This document shows, piece by piece, positions 50,104 through 60,500 of a stretch of 64,000 nt of DNA. The stretch comes from Ornithodoros turicata. Taxonomy: Eukaryota; Arthropoda; Arachnida; Ixodida; Argasidae. Position numbers and translations under genes: made by a program. The stretch's first letter is position 1. Every line of letters starts with the position of its first letter. The notes beneath the pieces were generated by a model. That model was not told the DNA's origin and ran no database searches. It saw nothing but the letters and a program-made list of their open reading frames with translations. The stretch spans positions 190,366,031-190,430,030 of the forward strand of contig NC_088201.1 of the NCBI RefSeq assembly GCF_037126465.1. The letters run 5' to 3'.

Positions 50104-50285
50104 CATCATTCAATTCAAAGAGAAAACATGCGTCCAGGTCGGACGTGTCCTGACCAGCCACACCCCCTGCCCAAAACAGAAAAAACAAATAGAGGAAAAG
50201 AAAGAAAGAGAGAGGCAGGACTCCACCACTTTGCCTCTCATATGTTTGAAATAGGGCGTCGGCGAACGTTGAAAATTTAGGACAT

Positions 50286-50412
50286 ATGCTCTGGTCTCCC
50301 TTCAAATCCGCGTATTGATCTTTCGCCTTTTACTAAAGATCACCGTGGAGGGGGACAACACAATGAGCTTCTAGACAATTTTTGATAGGCCTAACCCGTT
50401 TGGGGAAGGCTA
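50286..50412 (+). ncRNA. U5 snRNA copy 53
   Basis: C unit with CACATCCCC spacer. Confidence 0.9.
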
Positions 50413-50594
50413 CATCATTCAATTCAAAGAGAAAACATGCGTCCAGCTAGGACGTGTCCTGACCAGCCACATCCCCTGCCCAAAACAGATAAAACAAATA
50501 GAGGAAAAGAAAGAAAGAGAGAGGCAGGACTCCACCACTTTGCCTCTCATATGTTTGAAATAGGGCGTCGGCGAACGTTGAAAATTTAGGACAT

Positions 50595-50649
50595 ATGCTC
50601 TGGTCTCCCTTCAAATCCGCGTATTGATCTTTCGCCTTTTACTAAAGAT
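50595..50649 (+). pseudogene. 3'-truncated U5 snRNA (nt 1-55) before E7
   Basis: Keeps the whole loop I and most of its stem, ending AAAGAT. Confidence 0.87.
50638..50649 (+). repeat. E7 target site duplication, left (12 bp)
   Basis: TTTACTAAAGAT, repeated at 52736-52747. Confidence 0.78.
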
Positions 50650-52417
50650 GTTGGACTCGATCATCTCTCCCGCCCAAGCGTGTGCAGTTCCCGGTAGAAG
50701 CGTTCAACAACATCTTTTCGCCCTGCGCGACATCTTCTACTGGGTAGCTGATCGTCGGTCTTCAGCTCTCATGGTGTCGTTCGACCAGGAAAAGGCGTTC
50801 GACCGGGTTTGTCACGAATTCCTCTTCTACGTTCTCCGTCGAACGGGACTCGGCGAGCGCTTCCAACGCTTCGTTCGTGTCCTCTACACGGAAGCAGAAA
50901 GCAGGGTACTCGTCAATGGCAAGCCATCGTCGTCCATTGAAGTGAAATCGGGAGTCCGACAAGGTTGCCCCCTCTCTCCGCTTCTTTATGTATTGGTATT
51001 CGAGGTAGCCATTACAATGTTGTCCAAGGACTGTCATCTACCTCGCTTGCCAGTCCCAGGAAGTCATCGCTTCCCCACGTTGTTTGCTTACGCGGACGAC
51101 TTGACGGTGTGCGTGCCGTCGCCAGACGCGGTCATGCAAGTCATGGCTTGTCTCGACAAGTACAGCCGTGCTTCTGGTGCGAAGATAAACGAGAGGAAGT
51201 CGGCCATCCTACCCATTGGCACTGAATTCCCGTATAGCGATGCTTATGGGATACCGGTGAAGGACTCCTGCCGTATCCTGGGCATTCACTTTAACCAAAG
51301 AGGGCCTCTTACTAGAAATTGGGAGCTGGCGTTACGGGACACAACTCGCCGGATCGAGTCCCTGTCCCACGTTGTCCTCGACTTTCGAGAGCGAGCAGAA
51401 GTCGTTTCGCGCCACCTGTGTTCGCACTTCTGGTATTTTGGAACAGCTTTCCAGCCTTCTACAGCTACCGCTCGACGAGCCAATAGCCTCACCTTCAGGT
51501 TCTTTTGGAGTGGACGTCCCGAACGAGTTCAGAGAGCGCTCATGATGAGGCCGGCAGAAATGGGCGGATGGCGGTTCCCGGACGTTCGGCTCCTCTGCGC
51601 AGCGCTGGGTCTGGCCTCTCTCTTTGCCATTCTGCGAGACCGAACGCATATATCCCACGACCTTGCCGTCTTCTTCCTGGGTACATCCATCAGAGATTTC
51701 GGTGGGTCATATGATAACACAAGACCCCACACCGAGAGGCTAATGACTTTTTATTTGATAATGAAACGGTATGCGGTGCGACTTCGCCAGCTCCTCCCGG
51801 ACACAGACTTTACAACCTGGTCAGTCCGACAGCTCTATGAAGCCCTTTGCGAGGCGTCTTTCCCGGTGCAGGGTCCTCAACCCCAAGTGAACCGGCGCAA
51901 CATACCATCCCGTCTGATTGAAGGCCGGAGAGTGGATGTGCTGTGGCAAATCTCTCACGAGATCTTACCGGTACGGGAGAGACTCCGCCGTTTCGGTTTG
52001 TCCCGAACGGACGTATGTGTGGTGTGTGGTGAGGTAGAAAGTCACCGCCACGTGTTCTATGACTGCCTGAATGCAGCTGCCATGTGGCGCAGGGTGGCAG
52101 CTATTTATCAACTGCCTGGTATCTGCTACGACACTGTGAGGTTCCTGTACCCGGTGCCGGTGCCGTCGAGAAAGCAGCCCGCGTTCATACTTCTTGTAGC
52201 GGAGATCTGCTTCCAGCTCTGGTGCGCAAGGACAAGATGTGTGTATGGGGGTCTGCCAGCGGACCTTGTGACACTAATGATGTCTACCCGACTCGCCCTA
52301 AAATCACAGCTGCAGGCTGAGCTCAAGTCGCTTGGCAGAGACGCCTTCCGCCGTCGATGGAGAAGTCACTGTGACATCTTCGTCCTCGTGAATGGACACA
52401 TTGTGATAAAACTTTAA
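50648..52417 (+). CDS. E7 ORF2 fragment: C-terminal part of reverse transcriptase
   Basis: 589 aa. The ATG is an accident of the junction (AT from U5, G from the element). It begins at LDSIISPAQACAVPGR and contains SFDQEKAFDRV (Asp codon 50783), GVRQGCPLSP, AYADDLTVC (Tyr codon 51089) and knuckle CVVCGEVESHRHVFYDC. Nearly identical to E8 ORF2 from ~residue 547 onward. Upstream RT motifs and endonuclease are missing, so it should not be functional despite being open. Confidence 0.88.
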   Translation: MLDSIISPAQACAVPGRSVQQHLFALRDIFYWVADRRSSALMVSFDQEKAFDRVCHEFLFYVLRRTGLGERFQRFVRVLYTEAESRVLVNGKPSSSIEVKSGVRQGCPLSPLLYVLVFEVAITMLSKDCHLPRLPVPGSHRFPTLFAYADDLTVCVPSPDAVMQVMACLDKYSRASGAKINERKSAILPIGTEFPYSDAYGIPVKDSCRILGIHFNQRGPLTRNWELALRDTTRRIESLSHVVLDFRERAEVVSRHLCSHFWYFGTAFQPSTATARRANSLTFRFFWSGRPERVQRALMMRPAEMGGWRFPDVRLLCAALGLASLFAILRDRTHISHDLAVFFLGTSIRDFGGSYDNTRPHTERLMTFYLIMKRYAVRLRQLLPDTDFTTWSVRQLYEALCEASFPVQGPQPQVNRRNIPSRLIEGRRVDVLWQISHEILPVRERLRRFGLSRTDVCVVCGEVESHRHVFYDCLNAAAMWRRVAAIYQLPGICYDTVRFLYPVPVPSRKQPAFILLVAEICFQLWCARTRCVYGGLPADLVTLMMSTRLALKSQLQAELKSLGRDAFRRRWRSHCDIFVLVNGHIVIKL

Positions 52418-52735
52418 GCGCTTCACAGATCGGACCGAGTCACGGTGTACCTGTTGTTTCTTCTCTTTACTCATGCATATTATGCGCTGTTTAGTTTGAA
52501 TTCATGTTTACTACACTTTAGGCACTTGTAGATTAAGTATGGGGAAGTAGGCGTCGTGCATTCTTGTGTGTGTGCATTTTGTACTTAGTCTGGTACATTT
52601 TTTTCAGTTTTTCTCGGGTGCTCTGCGTGAGCAGGCCTACTGCATGTCCTGGTGTCATGTTTCCCGTGTGAAGATTTTGACGATGCTTTGACGTTGTAGA
52701 CATTTGTAGGGTACAGTTTACTCATTAAATACTCA
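50650..52735 (+). mobile_element. E7: 5'-truncated U5-specific non-LTR retrotransposon, family VI
   Basis: A 2.1-kb copy of the 3' part of E8, starting inside the RT domain. It has its own 12-bp duplication, while E8 has a 22-bp one, so it arose by separate retrotransposition. Differences from E8 are a scatter of substitutions and small indels in the 3' UTR. Ends ATTAAATACTCA at U5 nt 44. Confidence 0.92.
52724..52729 (+). promoter_or_regulatory. E7 polyadenylation signal ATTAAA
   Basis: Variant signal 6 nt before the junction with U5 nt 44; the same in E8. Confidence 0.5.
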
Positions 52736-52819
52736 TTTACTAAAGATCACCGTGGAGGGGGACAACACAATGAGCTTCTAGACAATTTTTGATAGGCCTA
52801 ACCCGTTTGGGGAAGGCTA
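52736..52819 (+). pseudogene. 5'-truncated U5 snRNA (nt 44-127) after E7
   Basis: Begins TTTACTAAAGAT inside loop I. Confidence 0.87.
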
Positions 52820-53001
52820 CATCATTCAATTCAAAGAGAAAACATGCGTCCAGGTCGGACGTGTCCTGACCAGCCACACCCCCTGCCCAAAACAGAAAAA
52901 ACAAATAGAGGAAAAGAAAGAAAGAGAGAGGCAGGACTCCACCACTTTGCCTCTCATATGTTTGAAATAGGGCGTCGGCGAACGTTGAAAATTTAGGACA
53001 T

Positions 53002-53128
53002 ATGCTCTGGTCTCCCTTCAAATCCGCGTATTGATCTTTCGCCTTTTACTAAAGATCACCGTGGAGGGGGACAACACAATGAGCTTCTAGACAATTTTTG
53101 ATAGGCCTAACCCGTTTGGGGAAGGCTA
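53002..53128 (+). ncRNA. U5 snRNA copy 54
   Basis: C unit, CTAGG/CACATCCCC spacer. Confidence 0.9.
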
Positions 53129-53310
53129 CATCATTCAATTCAAAGAGAAAACATGCGTCCAGCTAGGACGTGTCCTGACCAGCCACATCCCCTGCCCGAA
53201 ACAGATAAAACAAATAGAGGAAAAGAAAGAAAGAGAGAGGCAGGACTCCACCACTTTGCCTCTCATATGTTTGAAATAGGGCGTCGGCGAACGTTGAAAA
53301 TTTAGGACAT

Positions 53311-53437
53311 ATGCTCTGGTCTCCCTTCAAATCCGCGTATTGATCTTTCGCCTTTTACTAAAGATCACCGTGGAGGGGGACAACACAATGAGCTTCTAGA
53401 CAATTTTTGATAGGCCTAACCCGTTTGGGGAAGGCTA
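53311..53437 (+). ncRNA. U5 snRNA copy 55
   Basis: C unit, GGTCGGATG spacer. Confidence 0.9.
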
Positions 53438-53619
53438 CATCATTCAATTCAAAGAGAAAACATGCGTCCAGGTCGGATGTGTCCTGACCAGCCACACCCC
53501 CTGCCCAAAACAGAAAAAACAAATAGAGGAAAAGAAAGAAAGAGAGAGGCAGGACTCCACCACTTTGCCTCTCATATGTTTGAAATAGGGCGTCGGCGAA
53601 CGTTGAAAATTTAGGACAT

Positions 53620-53746
53620 ATGCTCTGGTCTCCCTTCAAATCCGCGTATTGATCTTTCGCCTTTTACTAAAGATCACCGTGGAGGGGGACAACACAATGA
53701 GCTTCTAGACAATTTTTGATAGGCCTAACCCGTTTGGGGAAGGCTA
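53620..53746 (+). ncRNA. U5 snRNA copy 56
   Basis: C unit, CTAGG/CACATCCCC spacer. Confidence 0.9.
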
Positions 53747-53928
53747 CATCATTCAATTCAAAGAGAAAACATGCGTCCAGCTAGGACGTGTCCTGACCAG
53801 CCACATCCCCTGCCCAAAACAGATAAAACAAATAGAGGAAAAGAAAGAAAGAGAGAGGCAGGACTCCACCACTTTGCCTCTCATATGTTTGAAATAGGGC
53901 GTCGGCGAACGTTGAAAATTTAGGACAT

Positions 53929-54055
53929 ATGCTCTGGTCTCCCTTCAAATCCGCGTATTGATCTTTCGCCTTTTACTAAAGATCACCGTGGAGGGGGACA
54001 ACACAATGAGCTTCTAGACAATTTTTGATAGGCCTAACCCGTTTGGGGAAGGCTA
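53929..54055 (+). ncRNA. U5 snRNA copy 57
   Basis: C unit, GGTCGG spacer. Confidence 0.9.
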
Positions 54056-54237
54056 CATCATTCAATTCAAAGAGAAAACATGCGTCCAGGTCGGACGTGT
54101 CCTGACCAGCCACACCCCCTGCCCAAAACAGAAAAAACAAATAGAGGAAAAGAAAGAAAGAGAGAGGCAGGACTCCACCACTTTGCCTCTCATATGTTTG
54201 AAATAGGGCGTCGGCGAACGTTGAAAATTTAGGACAT

Positions 54238-54364
54238 ATGCTCTGGTCTCCCTTCAAATCCGCGTATTGATCTTTCGCCTTTTACTAAAGATCACCGTGG
54301 AGGGGGACAACACAATGAGCTTCTAGACAATTTTTGATAGGCCTAACCCGTTTGGGGAAGGCTA
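54238..54364 (+). ncRNA. U5 snRNA copy 58
   Basis: C unit, GGTCGG spacer. Confidence 0.9.
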
Positions 54365-54546
54365 CATCATTCAATTCAAAGAGAAAACATGCGTCCAGGT
54401 CGGACGTGTCCTGACCAGCCACACCCCCTGCCCAAAACAGAAAAAACAAATAGAGGAAAAGAAAGAAAGAGAGAGGCAGGACTCCACCACTTTGCCTCTC
54501 ATATGTTTGAAATAGGGCGTCGGCGAACGTTGAAAATTTAGGACAT

Positions 54547-54673
54547 ATGCTCTGGTCTCCCTTCAAATCCGCGTATTGATCTTTCGCCTTTTACTAAAGA
54601 TCACCGTGGAGGGGGACAACACAATGAGCTTCTAGACAATTTTTGATAGGCCTAACCCGTTTGGGGAAGGCTA
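54547..54673 (+). ncRNA. U5 snRNA copy 59
   Basis: C unit, GGTCGG spacer. Confidence 0.9.
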
Positions 54674-54855
54674 CATCATTCAATTCAAAGAGAAAACATG
54701 CGTCCAGGTCGGACGTGTCCTGACCAGCCACACCCCCTGCCCAAAACAGAAAAAACAAATAGAGGAAAAGAAAGAAAGAGAGAGGCAGGACTCCACCACT
54801 TTGCCTCTCATATGTTTGAAATAGGGCGTCGGCGAACGTTGAAAATTTAGGACAT

Positions 54856-54982
54856 ATGCTCTGGTCTCCCTTCAAATCCGCGTATTGATCTTTCGCCTTT
54901 TACTAAAGATCACCGTGGAGGGGGACAACACAATGAGCTTCTAGACAATTTTTGATAGGCCTAACCCGTTTGGGGAAGGCTA
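54856..54982 (+). ncRNA. U5 snRNA copy 60
   Basis: C unit, CTAGG spacer with CACACCCCC. Confidence 0.9.
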
Positions 54983-55164
54983 CATCATTCAATTCAAAGA
55001 GAAAACATGCGTCCAGCTAGGACGTGTCCTGACCAGCCACACCCCCTGCCCAAAACAGAAAAAACAAATAGAGGAAAAGAAAGAAAGAGAGAGGCAGGAC
55101 TCCACCACTTTGCCTCTCATATGTTTGAAATAGGGCGTCGGCGAACGTTGAAAATTTAGGACAT

Positions 55165-55291
55165 ATGCTCTGGTCTCCCTTCAAATCCGCGTATTGATCT
55201 TTCGCCTTTTACTAAAGATCACCGTGGAGGGGGACAACACAATGAGCTTCTAGACAATTTTTGATAGGCCTAACCCGTTTGGGGAAGGCTA
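55165..55291 (+). ncRNA. U5 snRNA copy 61
   Basis: C unit, CTAGG spacer with CACACCCCC. Confidence 0.9.
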
Positions 55292-55473
55292 CATCATTCA
55301 ATTCAAAGAGAAAACATGCGTCCAGCTAGGACGTGTCCTGACCAGCCACACCCCCTGCCCAAAACAGAAAAAACAAATAGAGGAAAAGAAAGAAAGAGAG
55401 AGGCAGGACTCCACCACTTTGCCTCTCATATGTTTGAAATAGGGCGTCGGCGAACGTTGAAAATTTAGGACAT

Positions 55474-55600
55474 ATGCTCTGGTCTCCCTTCAAATCCGCG
55501 TATTGATCTTTCGCCTTTTACTAAAGATCACCGTGGAGGGGGACAACACAATGAGCTTCTAGACAATTTTTGATAGGCCTAACCCGTTTGGGGAAGGCTA
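55474..55600 (+). ncRNA. U5 snRNA copy 62
   Basis: C unit, GGTCGG spacer. Confidence 0.9.
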
Positions 55601-55782
55601 CATCATTCAATTCAAAGAGAAAACATGCGTCCAGGTCGGACGTGTCCTGACCAGCCACACCCCCTGCCCAAAACAGAAAAAACAAATAGAGGAAAAGAAA
55701 GAAAGAGAGAGGCAGGACTCCACCACTTTGCCTCTCATATGTTTGAAATAGGGCGTCGGCGAACGTTGAAAATTTAGGACAT

Positions 55783-55909
55783 ATGCTCTGGTCTCCCTTC
55801 AAATCCGCGTATTGATCTTTCGCCTTTTACTAAAGATCACCGTGGAGGGGGACAACACAATGAGCTTCTAGACAATTTTTGATAGGCCTAACCCGTTTGG
55901 GGAAGGCTA
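55783..55909 (+). ncRNA. U5 snRNA copy 63
   Basis: C unit, CTAGG/CACATCCCC spacer; last complete copy before E8. Confidence 0.9.
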
Positions 55910-56091
55910 CATCATTCAATTCAAAGAGAAAACATGCGTCCAGCTAGGACGTGTCCTGACCAGCCACATCCCCTGCCCGAAACAGATAAAACAAATAGAG
56001 GAAAAGAAAGAAAGAGAGAGGCAGGACTCCACCACTTTGCCTCTCATATGTTTGAAATAGGGCGTCGGCGAACGTTGAAAATTTAGGACAT

Positions 56092-56156
56092 ATGCTCTGG
56101 TCTCCCTTCAAATCCGCGTATTGATCTTTCGCCTTTTACTAAAGATCACCGTGGAG
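56092..56156 (+). pseudogene. 3'-truncated U5 snRNA (nt 1-65) before E8
   Basis: Contains the complete loop I stem-loop and ends GTGGAG; lacks Sm site and 3' hairpin. Confidence 0.87.
56135..56156 (+). repeat. E8 target site duplication, left (22 bp)
   Basis: U5 nt 44-65 (TTTACTAAAG...CGTGGAG), repeated at 61269-61290. Confidence 0.8.
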
Positions 56157-56278
56157 AAAAAGATCGACGACGACGACGTTTGTTCGGCAGTGTTTATCTT
56201 CCACTGCTCCGTTAAATTTACCTTTTGTGCCAATTTTCTCAGCCTTTACCCGTTATTATTGCGTCGCAACGCCCCGAG

Positions 56279-57571
56279 ATGGGTTCCGGAGGGTTCCCAC
56301 GGGAGTTGGCGGCGCAACTTCGTCAGGACATGTCCTTCTTCTTGCATACTGACCCAACAGTAAGAGTCAAGCATGTCATGGATGCCGTGCTTTCTGCGAT
56401 TCCGCTGCGAGAACTCCGGTCGGTCCGACCCCCCAGTCCAGGACGGTTTTTCATAACAGTCCACACAATGCGGGCTGTGGACGTACTACGTGTGCTGGGC
56501 TCCTTGACTATAATGAACAAGGACTATCCCCTGGTGTCAATGGCCTCTTCCATCAAGGTCATTACGGTGCTTCATCTTCCTACGGAGTTACCTGACGATG
56601 ACCTCGACAATGTTCTATCCAGGTACGGTAGGGTGATTAAATCTCACCGTGAAAAGTATCGGGAGTATCCGACAGTGGAGACGGGTGCTCGCAAGGTACT
56701 TATGGAGGTAGCCAAGGAAGTGCCGAACTTTTTTACGGTCAGAGGCTTCCAAGCAACATGCCTGTATTCAGGTATGCGGAAGTTGTGCCGTCGATGTAGC
56801 CAGGAAGGCCATTTCGCTGTAGACTGTACTACTCCGCGGTGTCGTCGATGCGGGGCATACGGCCATGAGGCTGCATCGTGTGAGGAACGTTGCAAGAAAT
56901 GTGGGGCGGATCACTGGACTACCCGCTGTCGGGTGTCTACGTACGCTAGTGTGGCCACGGAGAACACCGTCCTGGTTGAACAGGATGGCGGAGATGACCT
57001 TCCCCTGGACCTCCGTCAGGAACTCCGTCGGGAGGTGACTCTGACTGATGAAGATGCGCTTATGGAGGACGCCACTGCGCCCTCTGTTGTCAATGATAAC
57101 GAGGCCCCCGCCACTGCGGAGTGCCAGGTTGTTGAGGGCCAGGTTGCTGGCCAGATGAAAGATGTGGCTCCCGCCACTGCGGAGTGCCCGATTGTCGATC
57201 CCCGGCCCGTTCCTCCCGGCGATGTTTCGTCCTTTCAGGGAAACGACCCGAATGACACCAACTCCGTGAGTGGCAGTGATGTCTCGGATGTGCCACTAAT
57301 AATCGACGAAGACGCGGAGGAGGACGAGCACCGTGCTCTACCTGTTTCGTCCGAAGGGTGTGCCGTAATCGTTCACGCTCAGAAGAGACCCCATGCCTCC
57401 ACCGATTCCAATGGATCGGTGGCAGTGTCGTGCCAAGAAGAGGGGTGGCGTACAGTGCCAGTGAAGAGCCCTGATTCCCGCAGAAAACGGGATAATAAAA
57501 AGCCCAGGAGCAGTGACAAGCCGCCAGTCTCCCCTCCCCTTGATCAACTCCATGAAGGTGATGTCGCTTAA
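56279..57571 (+). CDS. E8 ORF1: zinc-knuckle RNA-binding protein
   Basis: 430 aa from ATG at MGSGGFPREL, colinear with E4 ORF1; an upstream TTG at 56225 is unlikely. The RRM-like region includes LPTELPDDDLDNVLSRYGRV. Knuckles: CRRCSQEGHFAVDC, CRRCGAYGHEAASC and CKKCGADHWTTRC. The acidic tail has two APATAEC-containing segments, then QKRPHASTDS and a basic SRRKRDNKKPRSS stretch that could be a nuclear localisation signal. Its last codons overlap the start of ORF2 in another frame. Confidence 0.88.
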   Translation: MGSGGFPRELAAQLRQDMSFFLHTDPTVRVKHVMDAVLSAIPLRELRSVRPPSPGRFFITVHTMRAVDVLRVLGSLTIMNKDYPLVSMASSIKVITVLHLPTELPDDDLDNVLSRYGRVIKSHREKYREYPTVETGARKVLMEVAKEVPNFFTVRGFQATCLYSGMRKLCRRCSQEGHFAVDCTTPRCRRCGAYGHEAASCEERCKKCGADHWTTRCRVSTYASVATENTVLVEQDGGDDLPLDLRQELRREVTLTDEDALMEDATAPSVVNDNEAPATAECQVVEGQVAGQMKDVAPATAECPIVDPRPVPPGDVSSFQGNDPNDTNSVSGSDVSDVPLIIDEDAEEDEHRALPVSSEGCAVIVHAQKRPHASTDSNGSVAVSCQEEGWRTVPVKSPDSRRKRDNKKPRSSDKPPVSPPLDQLHEGDVA

Positions 57572-60500
57572 TGTAAGAGGACTCCGACAGCATAAAAAAC
57601 AGAGGATGCTCGGATCGCTCATGGACGGTTTACAGGTCGATGTCGTTCTTCTACAGGAAACTCATTTTTCCTGTCTCTCCGAAGCAAGAGATTTTGAAAA
57701 TAGACTCGGTGTGAAAGGCTATTTCAGTTTCGGCCATTCAAGGTCGAGGGGTGTAGCCGTGCTCTTTACTCGACGTTTTCCCGGCACCGTACTTCGACAC
57801 TCTTTCGACTTTGAAGGGAGATTAATATCGGTGGATATTTCGCTTCGAGGCCGTGACCTGCGAGTACTGTGTGTTTATGCTCCAACAGATGACCAGGAGA
57901 GAAATGATTTCTTCAGAAGCATCGATCCATATCTGCATGGGAAAAGAGATGTTATTTTTGGAGGAGATTTCAACTGTGTCATCAATGAAACATACGACAG
58001 AACCGGTGGCACCCAGAGACACCAGATCTGGAAATCAAGAGAATTGAGGCGCCTTCTTTCAGCTTGCGTCTTAACCGACGTCTGGGTCCATGTTTACGGT
58101 ACCACGCCGGGCTTCACCTTCAGTGCCGGTGAACGTCATGTTAGACTCGACCGATTTTATGTGACGGGGACTGTGCTGCCGTTGGTGACGGGCTGCGCCG
58201 TTGTACAAGTCGGCACCTCCGCACAGTTTTTTTCCGATCACAAGGCCCTCGTTCTAGAGACACAGGATCCCATTGGGTTCGGCCCTCAACCGTCCCCCTG
58301 GCGCCTTAATGTTTCTCTTTTGGAGGACGAGATGGTGGTGGGAGACGTCGAACGTTATCTGATGGACAAGCTGCAAGAGGAAAAATCGCTTGCGTGGTGG
58401 GATAGCGTGAAGGTCGGCCTACGGGACATTTTCATCAAGTGGGGAAAGAAGAGGGCTTCAGAACGGCGGAAGGATATCCGCATACTGCAGGTAGGGCTTC
58501 GGGGACTTCTAGAATGTGGGTTGTCTACCCAAGAGGAGAAGTGCGCGTTCAAGGAGATGCAGGCTCAACTCTCAGCTCTCCTTTGGCATAATGCCCAAAG
58601 GTGGACGGCACCAGGCAATGAGCCCGGGAGTCGGCGAATTCCTGGTCATGTGCAGACGGCTCTAGGGGAAAATCGTCTCACTCCGCGAGTACACATGGAC
58701 CAGCTCATAAAAGATGATGGGACAGTTGCGTCCACAATGGAGGATCTTTTGGCGACTTGTCACGCGTACTACGCCCGGTTATTTTCTCAGAAGCCCGTGG
58801 AATCTTCGCTGTGGGATCAAGTCTGCGCTGAGTATCCTAGCCTCCCGCCTGACCAGTCGGGAGACTTGGATTTAGACATATCAGTCACAGAAATTTATCA
58901 AGCGGCTAAAGAGATGAGGAAAGGAAAGACACCGGGACCAGACGGTCTTCCTGTAGAGCTCTACCTACGCTTCTGGAAATATCTTGGTGGCGCTCTCGGA
59001 GAAGTGTTCTGCATAGCCATTGAGAAAGGAGTCCTTCCTGAGTCCTCCCGCTGCGGCTTGATCAAACTCCTATGCAAAGACCCGATGCGCTCCCAAGAAC
59101 TTTCAGCTTGGCGTCCGATCACTCTGTTGAATACGGACTACAAGATACTGGCCAAGGTCATACAGATGCGTCTTTCACGGGTGTTGGACTCGATCATCTC
59201 TCCCGCCCAAGCGTGCGCAGTTCCCGGTAGAAGCGTTCAACAACATCTTTTCGCCCTGCGCGACATCTTCTACTGGGTAGCTGATCGCCGGTCTTCAGCT
59301 CTCATGGTGTCGTTCGACCAGGAAAAGGCGTTCGACCGGGTTTGTCACGAATTCCTCTTCTACGTTCTCCGTCGAGCGGGACTCGGCGAGCGCTTCCAAC
59401 GCTTCGTTCGTGTCCTCTACACGGAAGCAGAAAGCAGGGTACTCGTCAATGGCAAGTCATCGTCGTCCATTGAAGTGAAATCGGGAGTCCGACAAGGTTG
59501 CCCCCTCTCTCCACTTCTTTATGTATTGGTATTCGAGGTAGCCATTACAATGTTGTCCAAGGACTGTCATCTACCCCGCTTGCCAGTCCCAGGAAGTCAT
59601 CGCTTCCCCACGTTGTTTGCTTACGCGGACGACTTGACGGTGTGCGTGCCGTCGCCAGACGCGGTCATGCAAGTCTTGGCTTGTCTCGACAAGTACAGCC
59701 GTGCTTCTGGTGCGAAGATAAACGAGAGGAAGTCGGCCATCCTACCCATTGGCACTGAATTCCCGTATAGCGATGCTTATGGGATACCGGTGAAGGATTC
59801 CTGTCGTATCCTGGGCATTCACTTTAACCAAAGAGGGCCTCTTACTAGAAATTGGGAGCTGGCGTTACGGGACACAACTCGCCGGATCGAGTCCTTGTCC
59901 CACGTTGTCCTCGACTTTCGAGAGCGAGCAGAAGTCGTTTCGCGCCACCTGTGTTCGCACTTCTGGTACTTCGGAACAGCTTTCCAGCCTTCTACAGCTA
60001 CCGCTCGACGAGCCAATAGCCTCACCTTCAGGTTTTTTTGGAGTGGACGTCCCGAACGGGTTCAGAGAGCGCTGATGATGAGGCCGGCAGAAATGGGTGG
60101 ATGGCGGTTCCCGGACGTTCGGCTCCTGTGCGCAGCGCTGGGTCTGGCCTCTCTCTTTGCCATTCTGCGAGATCGATCGCATATATCCCACGACCTTGCC
60201 GTCTTCTTCCTGGGTACATCCATCAGAGATCTCGGTGGGTCATATGATAACACTAGACCCCACACCGAGAGGCTAATGACTTTTTATTTGATCATGAAAC
60301 GGTATGCGGTGCGACTTCGCCAGCTCCTCCCGGACACAGACTTTACAACCTGGTCAGTCCGACAGCTCTATGAAGCCCTTTGCGAGGCGTCTTTCCCGGT
60401 GCAGGGTCCTCAACCCCAAGTGAACCGGCGCAACATACCGTCCCGTCTGATTGAAGGCCGGAGAGTGGATGTGCTGTGGCAAATCTCTCACGAGATCTTA

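Larger units (their letters stand above)
49084..50649 (+). repeat. U5 array, C-type units (E6 to E7)
   Basis: Truncated copy, four complete copies and a 3'-truncated copy at 309-bp spacing. Units differ at GGTCGG versus CTAGG and at CACACCCCC versus CACATCCCC. No other gene in the spacers. Confidence 0.9.
52736..56156 (+). repeat. U5 array, C-type units (E7 to E8)
   Basis: Truncated, ten complete and one 3'-truncated copy at exact 309-bp spacing. In the first part, units with GGTCGG and units with CTAGG/CACATCCCC alternate, giving a 618-bp dimer period. No other gene in the spacers. Confidence 0.9.
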
